From the NCBI GenBank assembly GCA_964630765.1, contig CAZVXE010000026.1:1-19020 (forward strand): a stretch of 19,020 nucleotides of DNA, given 5' to 3'. The stretch's first letter is position 1, and the number at the start of each line of letters is the position of its first letter. Under the pieces are notes generated by a model. It was not told the DNA's origin. It ran no database searches and saw only the letters and a program-made list of their open reading frames with translations. The translations under genes and the position numbers were made by a program. Of this stretch, positions 1 to 6,727 are shown piece after piece. This DNA comes from Methanofastidiosum sp964630765 (GTDB lineage: Archaea > Methanobacteriota_B > Thermococci > Methanofastidiosales > Methanofastidiosaceae).

Positions 1-175
1 CGAACTTCAATACTTTGATATATATTTTAAAGTTTCGGGTATAATTGTTTCACAGCCCAAAAAAATAAGTTAAAATTGAACTCTAATTCTATAACAGAGC
101 ACAAAAATAACATATAACAATTCCTAAAGCCTTATTATTACTTTATTTGATATAATATGTTAAAAAATAATAATT

Positions 176-442
176 TTACCCACCATGGGCCGTAGCAAGT
201 ATTTTTAGGGTTTCGCCGTTTTTAATAGTGTCATCTATTGATGTAAGCATTCTGTCGTCCACCATTACAAGCATATACTCATTGATTTTCCCATTTTGGA
301 TAGCTGCATTTAGAAATTCTTTATTGTAATTATCAGAGATATACTCAACTATATCCTTGAAGGTCATCTGATCGCATGGTATATCCATCTCGTTTTTCCC
401 TAACATATCCCGATATTCTGCATATAGTTTTACTTTGATCAT
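176..442 (-). CDS. MoaD/ThiS/SAMP-like ubiquitin-fold small protein
   Basis: An 88-residue protein with the length and pattern of the MoaD/ThiS beta-grasp family: an opening strand (IKVKLYAEYRDMLG), a central helix (residues about 27-38) and a final strand ending in the C-terminal Gly-Gly (residues 87-88). In this family the Gly-Gly tail is adenylated by an E1-like enzyme. It then either carries sulfur for molybdopterin, thiamine or tRNA thiolation, or is joined to protein lysines as a small archaeal modifier (SAMP). No E1-like, MoaE or JAMM protease gene lies nearby, so sulfur carrier and protein modifier cannot be separated. The ATG at 442 has an AGGAT ribosome site four bases upstream and a box A about 35 nt upstream, so it is probably transcribed alone with a short leader. 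A T-rich tract follows the stop. Confidence 0.85.
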   Translation of the reverse strand: MIKVKLYAEYRDMLGKNEMDIPCDQMTFKDIVEYISDNYNKEFLNAAIQNGKINEYMLVMVDDRMLTSIDDTIKNGETLKILATAHGG

Positions 443-473
443 GATTATCCTATAAATGATTCAAACTACAATC

Positions 474-482
474 TTTTTAAAT
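474..482 (-). promoter_or_regulatory. Box A of the MoaD-like gene
   Basis: The minus strand reads ATTTAAAAA here, about 26 nt before an expected start of transcription near 452 and 32 nt before the ATG. This spacing suits an archaeal TATA box with a very short leader. It is assigned by pattern only. Confidence 0.45.
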
Positions 483-543
483 GTTTGGAAATTCTCCATT
501 GTTTAGAAAAGATAAAATAAAAATAAATAATTATCTGATATAA

Positions 544-987
544 TCACTTGCTTGGGAAGAACTTCCTGAACGGTAAGAGCAGTCCCACAAGACTCAAGAT
601 GACAAACATCATTAATGGTGGGAGCAATGAAGAGCTTGATTCAAGTGTTAAGCTAAGCGCTACGAAACCTAAAAAGAACGCTGGAACAATCCAAAAAGCA
701 TACCAAGACCACTTTTCCCCACGCCTATATGCGGTCGCAGAGATAACCATAAGAAGAAAGGCGAAGCCAAAGTCAGACAAGCCTCCACTTCTAAAATAGA
801 AATTATACAAGTCGAAAAATATCGGATTCGAAACTTTCAGATCTTCTATTGTCATGCCAACGATATTCCTTACCAACTCTGGGTCTGTATTTAAGCCCAA
901 TGCATGAGGCACCGCAGATACTATAGTCATTGCCCCTATAGCGAAGAAGACTACCCATGCATACTTCTCATAAATTTTTTCTTTCAT
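544..987 (-). CDS. Small four-helix membrane protein of unknown function
   Basis: A 147-residue protein that I do not assign to a family. Four hydrophobic segments are visible, near residues 10-30, 70-88, 94-113 and 120-140. Between helices 1 and 2 there is a roughly 40-residue, mostly polar loop with an aromatic run (FFDLYNFYFRSGG). The last residues (RKFFPSK) are basic, as expected for a cytoplasmic tail. There are no cysteines, histidine clusters or catalytic motifs. It stands alone: the gene to its right is divergent and the one to its left has its own box A. A T-rich stretch (500-535) directly after the stop is a likely terminator. It is real by length, composition and an AAGGGATC ribosome site upstream of the ATG, but its role is unknown. 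Confidence 0.7.
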   Translation of the reverse strand: MKEKIYEKYAWVVFFAIGAMTIVSAVPHALGLNTDPELVRNIVGMTIEDLKVSNPIFFDLYNFYFRSGGLSDFGFAFLLMVISATAYRRGEKWSWYAFWIVPAFFLGFVALSLTLESSSSLLPPLMMFVILSLVGLLLPFRKFFPSK

Positions 988-1307
988 TTTGATCCCTTTT
1001 CTTAAAATATCCTTAATATTCGTAGATTTAAAAAATTCCTTTTAAGACTATCTCTCTTATCTTTTAATATGTGTTAGTGTAAAGCCGAGGTAAGGGAAGA
1101 AAAAATTTAGAGTTAAGAGTCGTTTGATTGGAATTATGCAGCAGAGCAGAATTCAGTTAATTATTATAAATAAATTATTTTTGGTATATTACTAAAATGG
1201 TATATTTCTTATCTAGAATTTGCATATATCAATAAAATATCTTGGATATAATTAACATTTCAAAAACTATTTAAATCCAAAGAAACTCAGATGGGGTGGT
1301 GATTTCA
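988..1307. promoter_or_regulatory. Divergent intergenic region with promoters on both strands
   Basis: About 320 bases without a convincing gene. On the minus strand ATTTTTTAAAT at 1026-1036 is a candidate box A for the membrane protein gene, about 45 nt ahead of its ATG. On the plus strand TATTTAAAT at 1268-1276 is a candidate box A for the AIM24 gene. The octamer GGTATATT occurs twice, at 1183-1190 and 1199-1206, spaced 16 bp apart; this may be chance in AT-rich DNA. The only short open frame seen (from an ATG near 1138) has no ribosome site and stops within 20 codons. Confidence 0.45.
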
Positions 1308-2138
1308 ATGACATTTTGTGCAAGTTGTGGTTCACAGAACCCTGATGGCAGCCAATTCTGTACCGGTTGCGGTGCTAAATTAGGTGCAGGTGCCCAAGCA
1401 ACTCCTGGATTTGCAGGTAGCGGGGGACAGGGATATAAATTTGAGATAAAAGACAGACCAGTTTTTAGTATTTTAAATATAAATTTGAATAGTGGACAGT
1501 CCATAGTAGCAGAAGCGGGTGCAATGGTAACAATGTCCTCTAATGTCAGCATAAAAACTGAAATGAAAGGTGGACTTGGTGGGGCTTTAAAGAGAGGTGT
1601 TCTTGGTGGAGAATCTTTATTTATGAATACATTCACAAGCAATGGCCCAGGCACGATTAGCTTTGCCCCAGGATACCCCGGAGATGTAACACACATAAAA
1701 ATGAAAGGAGATACCTGGTTCCTGCAAGGTGGGGCCTACATGTGCTGTTCACCAGAAGTAACTATTGATACCAAATTTCAAGGACTAAAGGGATTGGTAT
1801 CCGGAGAGGGATTATTCTTCCTAAAAGCTGATGGTGTTGGAGATCTATTTATCTCAAATTATGGATCTATAATAGAAAAAGAGCTAAAGGGAGAATCGTT
1901 CAAAGTTGATACTGGTCACCTTGTAGCATTTTCCAGCGGCATTACTTATAATGTTGAAAAGATCGGGGGTTGGAAGTCTACAATCCTAAGCGGTGAAGGT
2001 CTTGTTGCAAATGTTTCTGGTACTGGAAAAGTATTGCTACAAACAAGATGTGCGCAGGCTCTTGCCCAATGGCTTGTACCATTCATGCCCTCAGGTGGCG
2101 GTGCAGGTGGAGGCGGCTTTAAAATAGGGCTAAGTTAA
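1308..2138 (+). CDS. AIM24/TIGR00266-family protein with N-terminal zinc ribbon
   Basis: A 276-residue protein. Residues 4-21 form a zinc ribbon with two CxxC pairs (C4, C7, C18, C21; SGQ/SGC-like double-ribbon motif). A Gly/Ala-rich linker (about 26-42) leads to a body of about 210 residues typical of the AIM24 family: EAGAMVTMSSNVSIKT, a Gly-rich GGLGGALKRGVLGGESLF turn, then repeated beta strands to about residue 248. The family is named after a yeast mitochondrial protein. Prokaryotic members are abundant but their biochemical role is not settled. A Gly-rich tail (PSGGGAGGGG) ends the protein. I chose the ATG at 1308 because GGTGAT lies four bases ahead of it; a GTG at 1296 is in frame but sits inside that ribosome site. 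It is the only plus-strand gene in the window. Composition is somewhat richer in G than the neighbours, owing to glycine codons. Confidence 0.85.
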   Translation: MTFCASCGSQNPDGSQFCTGCGAKLGAGAQATPGFAGSGGQGYKFEIKDRPVFSILNINLNSGQSIVAEAGAMVTMSSNVSIKTEMKGGLGGALKRGVLGGESLFMNTFTSNGPGTISFAPGYPGDVTHIKMKGDTWFLQGGAYMCCSPEVTIDTKFQGLKGLVSGEGLFFLKADGVGDLFISNYGSIIEKELKGESFKVDTGHLVAFSSGITYNVEKIGGWKSTILSGEGLVANVSGTGKVLLQTRCAQALAQWLVPFMPSGGGAGGGGFKIGLS

Positions 2139-2154
2139 AATAAATTTTTATTTT
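2137..2154. terminator. AT inverted repeat between convergent genes
   Basis: A perfect 8-bp inverted repeat, AAAATAAA and TTTATTTT, with a 2-base loop, fills the space between the two converging stop codons. It is T-rich on both strands, with TTTTTATTTTTATTC on the plus strand, so it could end transcription in both directions. Archaeal termination mainly needs the T tract. Confidence 0.5.
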
Positions 2155-2465
2155 TATTCTTCTTTTTCTTCTAAATCAATTTTTACACTTTTCTTTATTG
2201 CATAGCCTGCTTCCGCTTCGCATGCTTTTAATACCCCACATGGTACAGGGCATACTGCATGTAGTATGTCTGCTTTTTGATAGACAGGGTTTATTGGCAT
2301 CTTTTTGAAAACTACGTCTTTGTCCAAAGTCTCTATGTCTTCAGCAAATTTTTCAACTAATTTGCAGTTAGTTACTATTTCGACTTTAAATCCTAGCCCT
2401 TTTCTTTTTACCTTGACTTTATTAACAAATCCACATGCCCCAGCATCAATTGTTCCTTCAATCAT
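2154..2465 (-). CDS. Conserved-looking cysteine-rich small protein
   Basis: A 103-residue soluble protein with five cysteines: C11 in an AGACGF motif, C34 in TNCK, and C72, C76 and C82 in CPVPCGVLKAC. The spacing suggests a metal or Fe-S site. It resembles short uncharacterised proteins of methanogens (I think the DUF6951 group), but I cannot confirm this without a search. The tail is acidic (DLEEKEE). The ATG at 2465 is only four bases after the XPB stop codon, with GTGATAAC just before it, so it is translated from the XPB transcript. That link suggests, but does not show, a role near DNA repair or transcription. The stop lies in the AT inverted repeat shared with the converging AIM24 gene. 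Confidence 0.7.
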   Translation of the reverse strand: MIEGTIDAGACGFVNKVKVKRKGLGFKVEIVTNCKLVEKFAEDIETLDKDVVFKKMPINPVYQKADILHAVCPVPCGVLKACEAEAGYAIKKSVKIDLEEKEE

Positions 2466-2469
2466 GTTA

Positions 2470-4155
2470 TCACTTTAATATACATTCTATATTATGGTCA
2501 TCAACTATAACATATTTGTATCCTTGCTCTGTTAAAAATATTTGCCTGTTAGCGGAGTATTCCTGATCCCTGGTGTCTTTAGTGACTATTGAATAAAACT
2601 TTGCTGATGATCCATCTTTCTTTGGTCTTAATATCCTGCCTAATCTCTGGGCTTCTTCTTGTCTCGACCCAAAAGTACCTGAAACTTGGATGGCCACATT
2701 TGCATCTGGCAAGTCTATGGCAAAATTTGCCACTTTAGATACAACAAGAATACTAATCTTACCTTTTCTAAAATCGGAGTATATTCTTTCCCTCTCTTTG
2801 TTTGGAATTTTACCAGTTATTAATGGGGCTTTAAGAAATTCTGCAATTTTCTCAAGCTGCTCGATATACATACCAATAATAAGAATTCTGTCATTTTTAT
2901 GATGGTCAATTATTCTCTTTAAAATCTCATATTTGAACGGATTTTCTGCGGCTATCCTGTACTTGTTTCTATCGTCAGATGTGGCATACACTATTCTAGA
3001 TTTTTCAGGCATATGCACTCTAATTTCATAACATATCGCTTCTGCTATCCATCCCTGCTGTTCAAGATTCTTCCAGGGCATGTCAAATTTTTTCGGCCCG
3101 ATAAGACTGAAGACATCCTTTTCCCTTCCGTCTTCCCTTACCAAAGTAGCTGTTAATCCAAGTCTCCTCTTTGACTGTATGTGGGCTGTGACTTGGAATA
3201 CGGGTGCTGGTAGTAAATGAACCTCATCATATATTATAAGGCCCCAGTTCTTCTTGTCAAATATATTGAAGTGAGTAAACTCGTCTTCTTTTTTGCTCCT
3301 ATAGGTCAATATTTGGTATGTTGTTACTGTTATCTCTCGTATTTCTTTTACTTCACCAGTGTATTCTCCTATCTTCTCCCTGGGGATATCCGTCTTATCC
3401 AGTATTTCATCAATCCACTGCCTAACAGCAATGACATTAGGACAAGTAATTAGGGTATTAGTCTTAACTTTAGCCATGACCCCCATACCGATAACAGTCT
3501 TACCTGCACCACATGGAAGGACTATTGTTCCGCTCCCTCCCTCTACTCCGCCGCTCCTGTAAAAAACATTTACCGCATCTTCCTGATATTTTCTTAATTG
3601 AAAGTTTACTCCGCTTCTTGTAGTACTAAGAAGGTTAATCTCCAAATAGTCTCCATCTTCGTAACCTGCCAAATCTAGGGCAGGCCATCCAATCTTGATT
3701 AGATCTTGCTTCAAAAATCCTCTACTGTTGATATCTACCTTAAGGGTATTACTATCTATAGTAGCAAGGACGTATTTTTTTATACGCTCGTTGTTCTGAA
3801 TTTCTTTAATGAGAAGTTCGTCTTGTGAAAAAAGAACTAAGTCCTCGTTACTCTTTTTTAAAGAAAGTCTTCCAAATCTAGACATTATGTCCTTAATGTC
3901 ACTTATAACGTTGGAAGGTATATCATATCTTGAGTATTTCAAAAGAATATTGATAACTTCTTCACTCGTAAGCCCTGCAGCTGCAGCGTTCCAGAGTGAA
4001 AGATCAGAAAGCCTATAAGTATGAATATGCTCAGGGCTCTTCTCAAGTTCGGAGAATCTTGAAATTTCGTCTCTAGTATCTTCGTATAGGGGATTGGCCA
4101 CCTCAAGGAACATTGATCGGTCTCCCTGTACAATTAAAGGTTTTGGAAAATCCAT
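2470..4155 (-). CDS. xpb: XPB/Ssl2-type superfamily 2 DNA helicase
   Basis: A 561-residue 3'-5' DNA translocase of the XPB (Rad25/ERCC3) family. Motifs are in order: Walker A PCGAGKT (214-220), DEVH box (310-313), motif III TAT (335-337) followed at once by the XPB-specific RED motif (340-342), and motif VI QRLGRILR (503-510). Residues about 1-95 match the XPB/Ssl2 N-terminal domain (Helicase_C_3 type), and about 100-180 would be the damage-recognition-like part. Many studied archaeal XPBs are about 450 residues and lack the N-terminal domain, so this copy resembles bacterial and eukaryal ones. In eukaryotes XPB opens DNA in TFIIH. Archaeal XPB works with the nuclease Bax1, which is not beside it here. 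The ATG at 4155 has GGTGAT five bases upstream, and a TATA box at 4193-4203. It is the first gene of a two-gene operon. Confidence 0.93.
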   Translation of the reverse strand: MDFPKPLIVQGDRSMFLEVANPLYEDTRDEISRFSELEKSPEHIHTYRLSDLSLWNAAAAGLTSEEVINILLKYSRYDIPSNVISDIKDIMSRFGRLSLKKSNEDLVLFSQDELLIKEIQNNERIKKYVLATIDSNTLKVDINSRGFLKQDLIKIGWPALDLAGYEDGDYLEINLLSTTRSGVNFQLRKYQEDAVNVFYRSGGVEGGSGTIVLPCGAGKTVIGMGVMAKVKTNTLITCPNVIAVRQWIDEILDKTDIPREKIGEYTGEVKEIREITVTTYQILTYRSKKEDEFTHFNIFDKKNWGLIIYDEVHLLPAPVFQVTAHIQSKRRLGLTATLVREDGREKDVFSLIGPKKFDMPWKNLEQQGWIAEAICYEIRVHMPEKSRIVYATSDDRNKYRIAAENPFKYEILKRIIDHHKNDRILIIGMYIEQLEKIAEFLKAPLITGKIPNKERERIYSDFRKGKISILVVSKVANFAIDLPDANVAIQVSGTFGSRQEEAQRLGRILRPKKDGSSAKFYSIVTKDTRDQEYSANRQIFLTEQGYKYVIVDDHNIECILK

Positions 4156-4192
4156 TAAAAATCACCATAAGGTTGATATCGTTTTAATACAG

Positions 4193-4203
4193 TTTTTATA
4201 AAA
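4193..4203 (-). promoter_or_regulatory. Box A of the XPB operon
   Basis: The minus strand reads TTTTATAAAAA about 40 nt ahead of the XPB start codon. The expected transcription start is near 4172, giving a leader of about 17 nt that would include the GGTGAT ribosome site. Confidence 0.5.
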
Positions 4204-4240
4204 CTCTCTAACTAGCATTTAAAGGTTTTGGGTGAGTAAA

Positions 4241-4639
4241 TTATTTTGTTGTAAGGTAAACAAGTATAGCTAAAGCTATAGTAGTAAATAAGTCAGGCAG
4301 TATTAAGAATGGCCCTAGACCTGTTGATTTGAATCCACATATAGCATGTAATAGAGGGCTTGAAGTTAAGATATCAAAGAGAAAGGCCAAAGAGAAAATG
4401 GCCAATCCTAGTGAGAATGGCGATTTAGTTTTTCTGTAGATATTTGCATAAAGAACAAAGACAGCCAGTATTAGCCCAATGTTAACTAAAGAAAGGGCAT
4501 ATTTTATTTGAAACATGTACCCTTTCTCCCATATGCTGCAAACTGGATACTCGCAAACACCATTTTCAACTAATCTTCTCGGAATAAATCCTATTCCAGA
4601 TAATCCTAAGTATTTATTAATTTTTAAATTCATCACCAT
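4241..4639 (-). CDS. Small three-helix membrane protein paired with the winged-helix gene
   Basis: A 132-residue protein with three hydrophobic segments, near residues 45-65, 73-95 and 106-130, after a polar N-terminal stretch of about 40 residues with two cysteines (CEYPVC). The layout of a short polar loop (YRKTKSPF) between helices 1 and 2 resembles the DUF7521-type membrane proteins that many archaea encode next to a winged-helix gene. That family name is from memory and unverified. Its ATG lies inside the end of the regulator gene, overlapping by 23 nt, so the two are translationally coupled. A GGGG lies four bases ahead of the chosen ATG; a second ATG two codons later is possible. The obvious inference is a membrane protein that senses something or binds the regulator, but no ligand site can be seen. 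Confidence 0.7.
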   Translation of the reverse strand: MVMNLKINKYLGLSGIGFIPRRLVENGVCEYPVCSIWEKGYMFQIKYALSLVNIGLILAVFVLYANIYRKTKSPFSLGLAIFSLAFLFDILTSSPLLHAICGFKSTGLGPFLILPDLFTTIALAILVYLTTK

Positions 4640-4925
4640 CTAACCCCATATCTTTACAAATCTCATTAAAGCTATTAATATTTTTATCAAGTAATTCTGA
4701 AGGAAAATATGTCTTTCCGTATTTATCCCCGACCGCCGATAAAAGACCATTTTTCTCTAATATACTTAAATGATGCTGGACAGTTTTGTATTCTATACCT
4801 GTAGCTAAAGATATTCTGTTGGCGTTTGAAGGGCTAGAAATTATATATTTCAGTATTAATGCCCTATTCACGCCACCTCTTGAACCTGCAATGAGCCACA
4901 AGAGTATTTTTTTGTCTTTGTCCAT
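4617..4925 (-). CDS. ArsR-like winged helix-turn-helix regulator
   Basis: A 102-residue DNA-binding protein. Residues about 20-75 form a winged helix: helix 1 (NRALILKYIISSP), the helix-turn-helix (NANRISLATGIEYKTVQHHL, recognition helix near 45-56) and the wing (GLLSAVGDKYGKTYF, near 61-76). The YKTVQHHLSILEKNGLL stretch is typical of archaeal ArsR/Lrp-like repressors. There is no metal-binding cysteine cluster; the single cysteine is near the C terminus. A short helix of about 20 residues follows the wing. A box A at 4954-4962 and tandem TTCATGT heptamers at its start codon suggest autoregulation. It overlaps the downstream membrane protein gene. Confidence 0.85.
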   Translation of the reverse strand: MDKDKKILLWLIAGSRGGVNRALILKYIISSPSNANRISLATGIEYKTVQHHLSILEKNGLLSAVGDKYGKTYFPSELLDKNINSFNEICKDMGLDGDEFKN

Positions 4926-4962
4926 GTAAATTCATGTGAGTTCATTCTCTTTGTTTTATATG
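4921..4962 (-). promoter_or_regulatory. Promoter and candidate operator of the winged-helix gene
   Basis: On the minus strand CATATAAAA (4954-4962) is a good box A, with an expected transcription start near 4933. Over the start site and start codon the plus strand carries three heptamers at exact 10-bp steps: TCCATGT (4921), TTCATGT (4931) and TTCATTC (4941). One helical turn between repeats is what a regulator bound along one DNA face would need. The operator role is inferred. Confidence 0.4.
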
Positions 4963-5087
4963 TTTTTCTTTTAGTAAGATTATTTGGCACCTTATAATCT
5001 TTTGACTATACTTTATCTCTATAATTATTTCTAGAAGTATTTATAAAAGAATTTTCCGAAATTTATACCTATTTATTCCCAAATCTT

Positions 5088-5112
5088 TTATTAATAAAAA
5101 AAATATTAATAA
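5088..5112 (-). terminator. Terminator after the larA cluster
   Basis: A perfect 9-bp inverted repeat, TTATTAATA and TATTAATAA, encloses seven A residues on the plus strand (seven T in the transcript). It begins directly after the LarA stop codon. The T-rich transcript with an AT hairpin is a likely end of the transporter-aminotransferase-larA transcript. Confidence 0.5.
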
Positions 5113-6366
5113 TTATACCAATGGAACTGTGGAACTTCCATCTAGGAATACCAAAACTTTTGCATCTTTACCTTTCTTGGCCAATGCCTTGTCTATTGAA
5201 GCCTGAAGTGAATTATGTGGTACTATAAAAATTTCTTCCAAAACTTTATCTTCAAGATCAGTTATTGCCCATATCTCACCACAAGTTACAAGTTCCGCTA
5301 TTTTTGCTGCTTTATGGTATCCAAGTACATAATTTTTTTCTGTGGCTTTTATTACTTCGTCTGGTGTATCATTATCTTTCAGTAGATCATAGAAAGTCTT
5401 ATCCCCAATCCCATCTCTGCAGCTAGAAACAAGAATTATGATGCCTCCTTCTTTCAAAGCAAGTTTGGTGTTTTCTATTGCTTTTTGAGATTGATACAAA
5501 CTAACATCCATTGGGTAAGGGGCTACTGATACGATTATATCTGCTTTTCCTGGCACAGGTACGCAGAATAATTTGTCAACAGCTTTAGCTGACTTGTAAA
5601 GTATTTCTATTATGTCACCAGCTTGCGCATCAAATATATTGCCTTCTCCATCGGCCACGACGTTTATTGCAAAGACGTTTGGTTTTATCTTCATTATCTC
5701 TCTTACTGCATCTTCCATATCATCATGCACTGGGTTTCCCTTTAGAGATAATGTCTTAGAGTTGGGGGATAGCGCATGCTTGTGATTTGCTGTTATTGTT
5801 TTTATCGATGATACGCCTGGCAAAAATGATTTTCTTGTACCAGTGTAGCCTGCAAAGTAATGTGGCTCAGAAGACCCTATTGTAACTATTGCCTCGTTTT
5901 CTAGTACTTTTTTGTTAATAAAGAGCTCCGTGCCTCTCTGTGTTTTTCCCACGTATTGGAGAAGTTCATCTTTTCTAGAATCATGAACTGTGATTTTACT
6001 TTTAAATTCAGGATAATAAGGGCCAAAGATATTATTGAATTCCTCTTCTGTTGGAACTCTGTGAGAGCCTGTAGCTATCATGAACTCTATTTTACCCATA
6101 TAGGACTTCATTACAGGGTATATTGTGTCCAGAACCTTTTTAGTGGGTGTGGGTCTTTGCCCATCATTTATCAGGAAAAGTATGCTTTTGTGCTTCTTTA
6201 AAAAATCGTTTAAAGGTAAATGATTTGTTGGATTTTCAATTGCCTTTTTTAATACATTTTCTTTTGCTGAACCTTTAACTTCCTTTGGCTCAACAATTCC
6301 AAGAAGATTCTTATCTGGTATCTCTACCAAAACTTTATCTTTCTTGTAAGGTATATTCAATTTCAT
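5113..6366 (-). CDS. larA: LarA-family nickel-dependent 2-hydroxyacid racemase/epimerase
   Basis: A 417-residue protein, close to the 424 residues of Lactobacillus plantarum lactate racemase. The residues known to matter in LarA all have counterparts at nearly constant offset: D68 and R71 (NDGQRP), H102 (ATGSHR), H169 (SEPHYFAGYTG), K179 (GTRKSFLPG, the lysine that holds the nickel-pincer nucleotide), H195 (TANHKH), and Y291/K295 (YQSQKA). An active racemase or epimerase on a 2-hydroxy acid is therefore likely. LarA homologues act on several different hydroxy acids, so lactate is not certain. The cofactor makers LarB, LarC and LarE are not in the window. I chose the ATG at 6366 because GGGTGA lies four bases upstream; a longer frame to 6438 would run over the preceding gene and adds no family residues. 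It is the last gene of a four-gene cluster. Confidence 0.9.
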   Translation of the reverse strand: MKLNIPYKKDKVLVEIPDKNLLGIVEPKEVKGSAKENVLKKAIENPTNHLPLNDFLKKHKSILFLINDGQRPTPTKKVLDTIYPVMKSYMGKIEFMIATGSHRVPTEEEFNNIFGPYYPEFKSKITVHDSRKDELLQYVGKTQRGTELFINKKVLENEAIVTIGSSEPHYFAGYTGTRKSFLPGVSSIKTITANHKHALSPNSKTLSLKGNPVHDDMEDAVREIMKIKPNVFAINVVADGEGNIFDAQAGDIIEILYKSAKAVDKLFCVPVPGKADIIVSVAPYPMDVSLYQSQKAIENTKLALKEGGIIILVSSCRDGIGDKTFYDLLKDNDTPDEVIKATEKNYVLGYHKAAKIAELVTCGEIWAITDLEDKVLEEIFIVPHNSLQASIDKALAKKGKDAKVLVFLDGSSTVPLV

Positions 6367-6376
6367 GGACTCACCC

Positions 6377-6727
6377 TTAGAAATATCCAATTCCATCCAT
6401 TGTAAGGGAGATAAATTTATAGTCTTTGTCCATTTCATTTAAAAGAGAAAGCAAAGCCATGTGCTCTTTTCCTGAACCTGAAATTAAATTAACATAAATT
6501 TCGTCGCCAATATCCTTTGGAAGTCTATCTCGTATTGCATTTTTTATATTTTCAATAGGCATGGAAGGATTAACTACTATCCAATCTACATCTTTACTCG
6601 GATTAAACTTTTCTCGGCCAAAATCATTTGTTACAATAATTATCTTATCCCATTCTTCAGAAATTAGTCTACCTACATGCCCCCATGTCCCCTTTCCTGT
6701 AGATATTAAAGCGACGAGAGTTTTCAT
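6377..6727 (-). CDS. Small Rossmann-like protein, possibly CARF-related
   Basis: A 116-residue soluble alpha/beta protein. It opens with a strand and a Gly-rich turn (TLVALISTGKGTWGHVGRLI, residues 3-22), followed by a strand KIIIVTND, and near residues 80-95 another strand with SGSGKEHMALL. The overall pattern (first strand followed by a G-rich turn, an IVTND strand, then a Ser/Gly-Lys loop leading into a helix) recalls the ligand-binding CARF fold. No effector domain is fused and no CRISPR genes are near, so this is only a fold-level guess. Its ATG shares one base with the aminotransferase stop (TAATG), with GGAG nine bases upstream; an earlier in-frame ATG at 6736 sits with no gap after that GGAG. 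It ends 10 nt before the LarA start. Tight coupling suggests a partner or sensor role in the LarA pathway. Confidence 0.65.
   Translation of the reverse strand: MKTLVALISTGKGTWGHVGRLISEEWDKIIIVTNDFGREKFNPSKDVDWIVVNPSMPIENIKNAIRDRLPKDIGDEIYVNLISGSGKEHMALLSLLNEMDKDYKFISLTMDGIGYF

Noticed and set aside
1..175. Possible gene end or RNA gene at the left edge
   Set aside because: Both strands are AT-rich with frequent stops and no stem pattern of a tRNA or other RNA. It most likely holds only the downstream T tract of the MoaD-like gene.
1080..1260. Small open frame or RNA in the divergent intergenic region
   Set aside because: The only plus-strand ATG frame stops within 20 codons and has no ribosome site; no stable GC-rich hairpin is visible.
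3217..3562. Plus-strand open frames inside the XPB gene and similar ones inside the ATP synthase genes
   Set aside because: They are antisense shadows of strongly supported genes, with odd composition, no ribosome sites and no recognisable domains.
6367..6438. Longer LarA frame starting at 6438 (24 extra residues)
   Set aside because: It would overlap the preceding gene by about 60 nt and cover the GGGTGA ribosome site; the extra residues do not look like the LarA N terminus, and the ATG at 6366 gives the right length.
6377..6727. A CRISPR ring-nuclease or CARF effector system
   Set aside because: No CRISPR repeats, cas genes or fused effector domain occur in the window; only a loose fold-level likeness remains, and it is reported as such.
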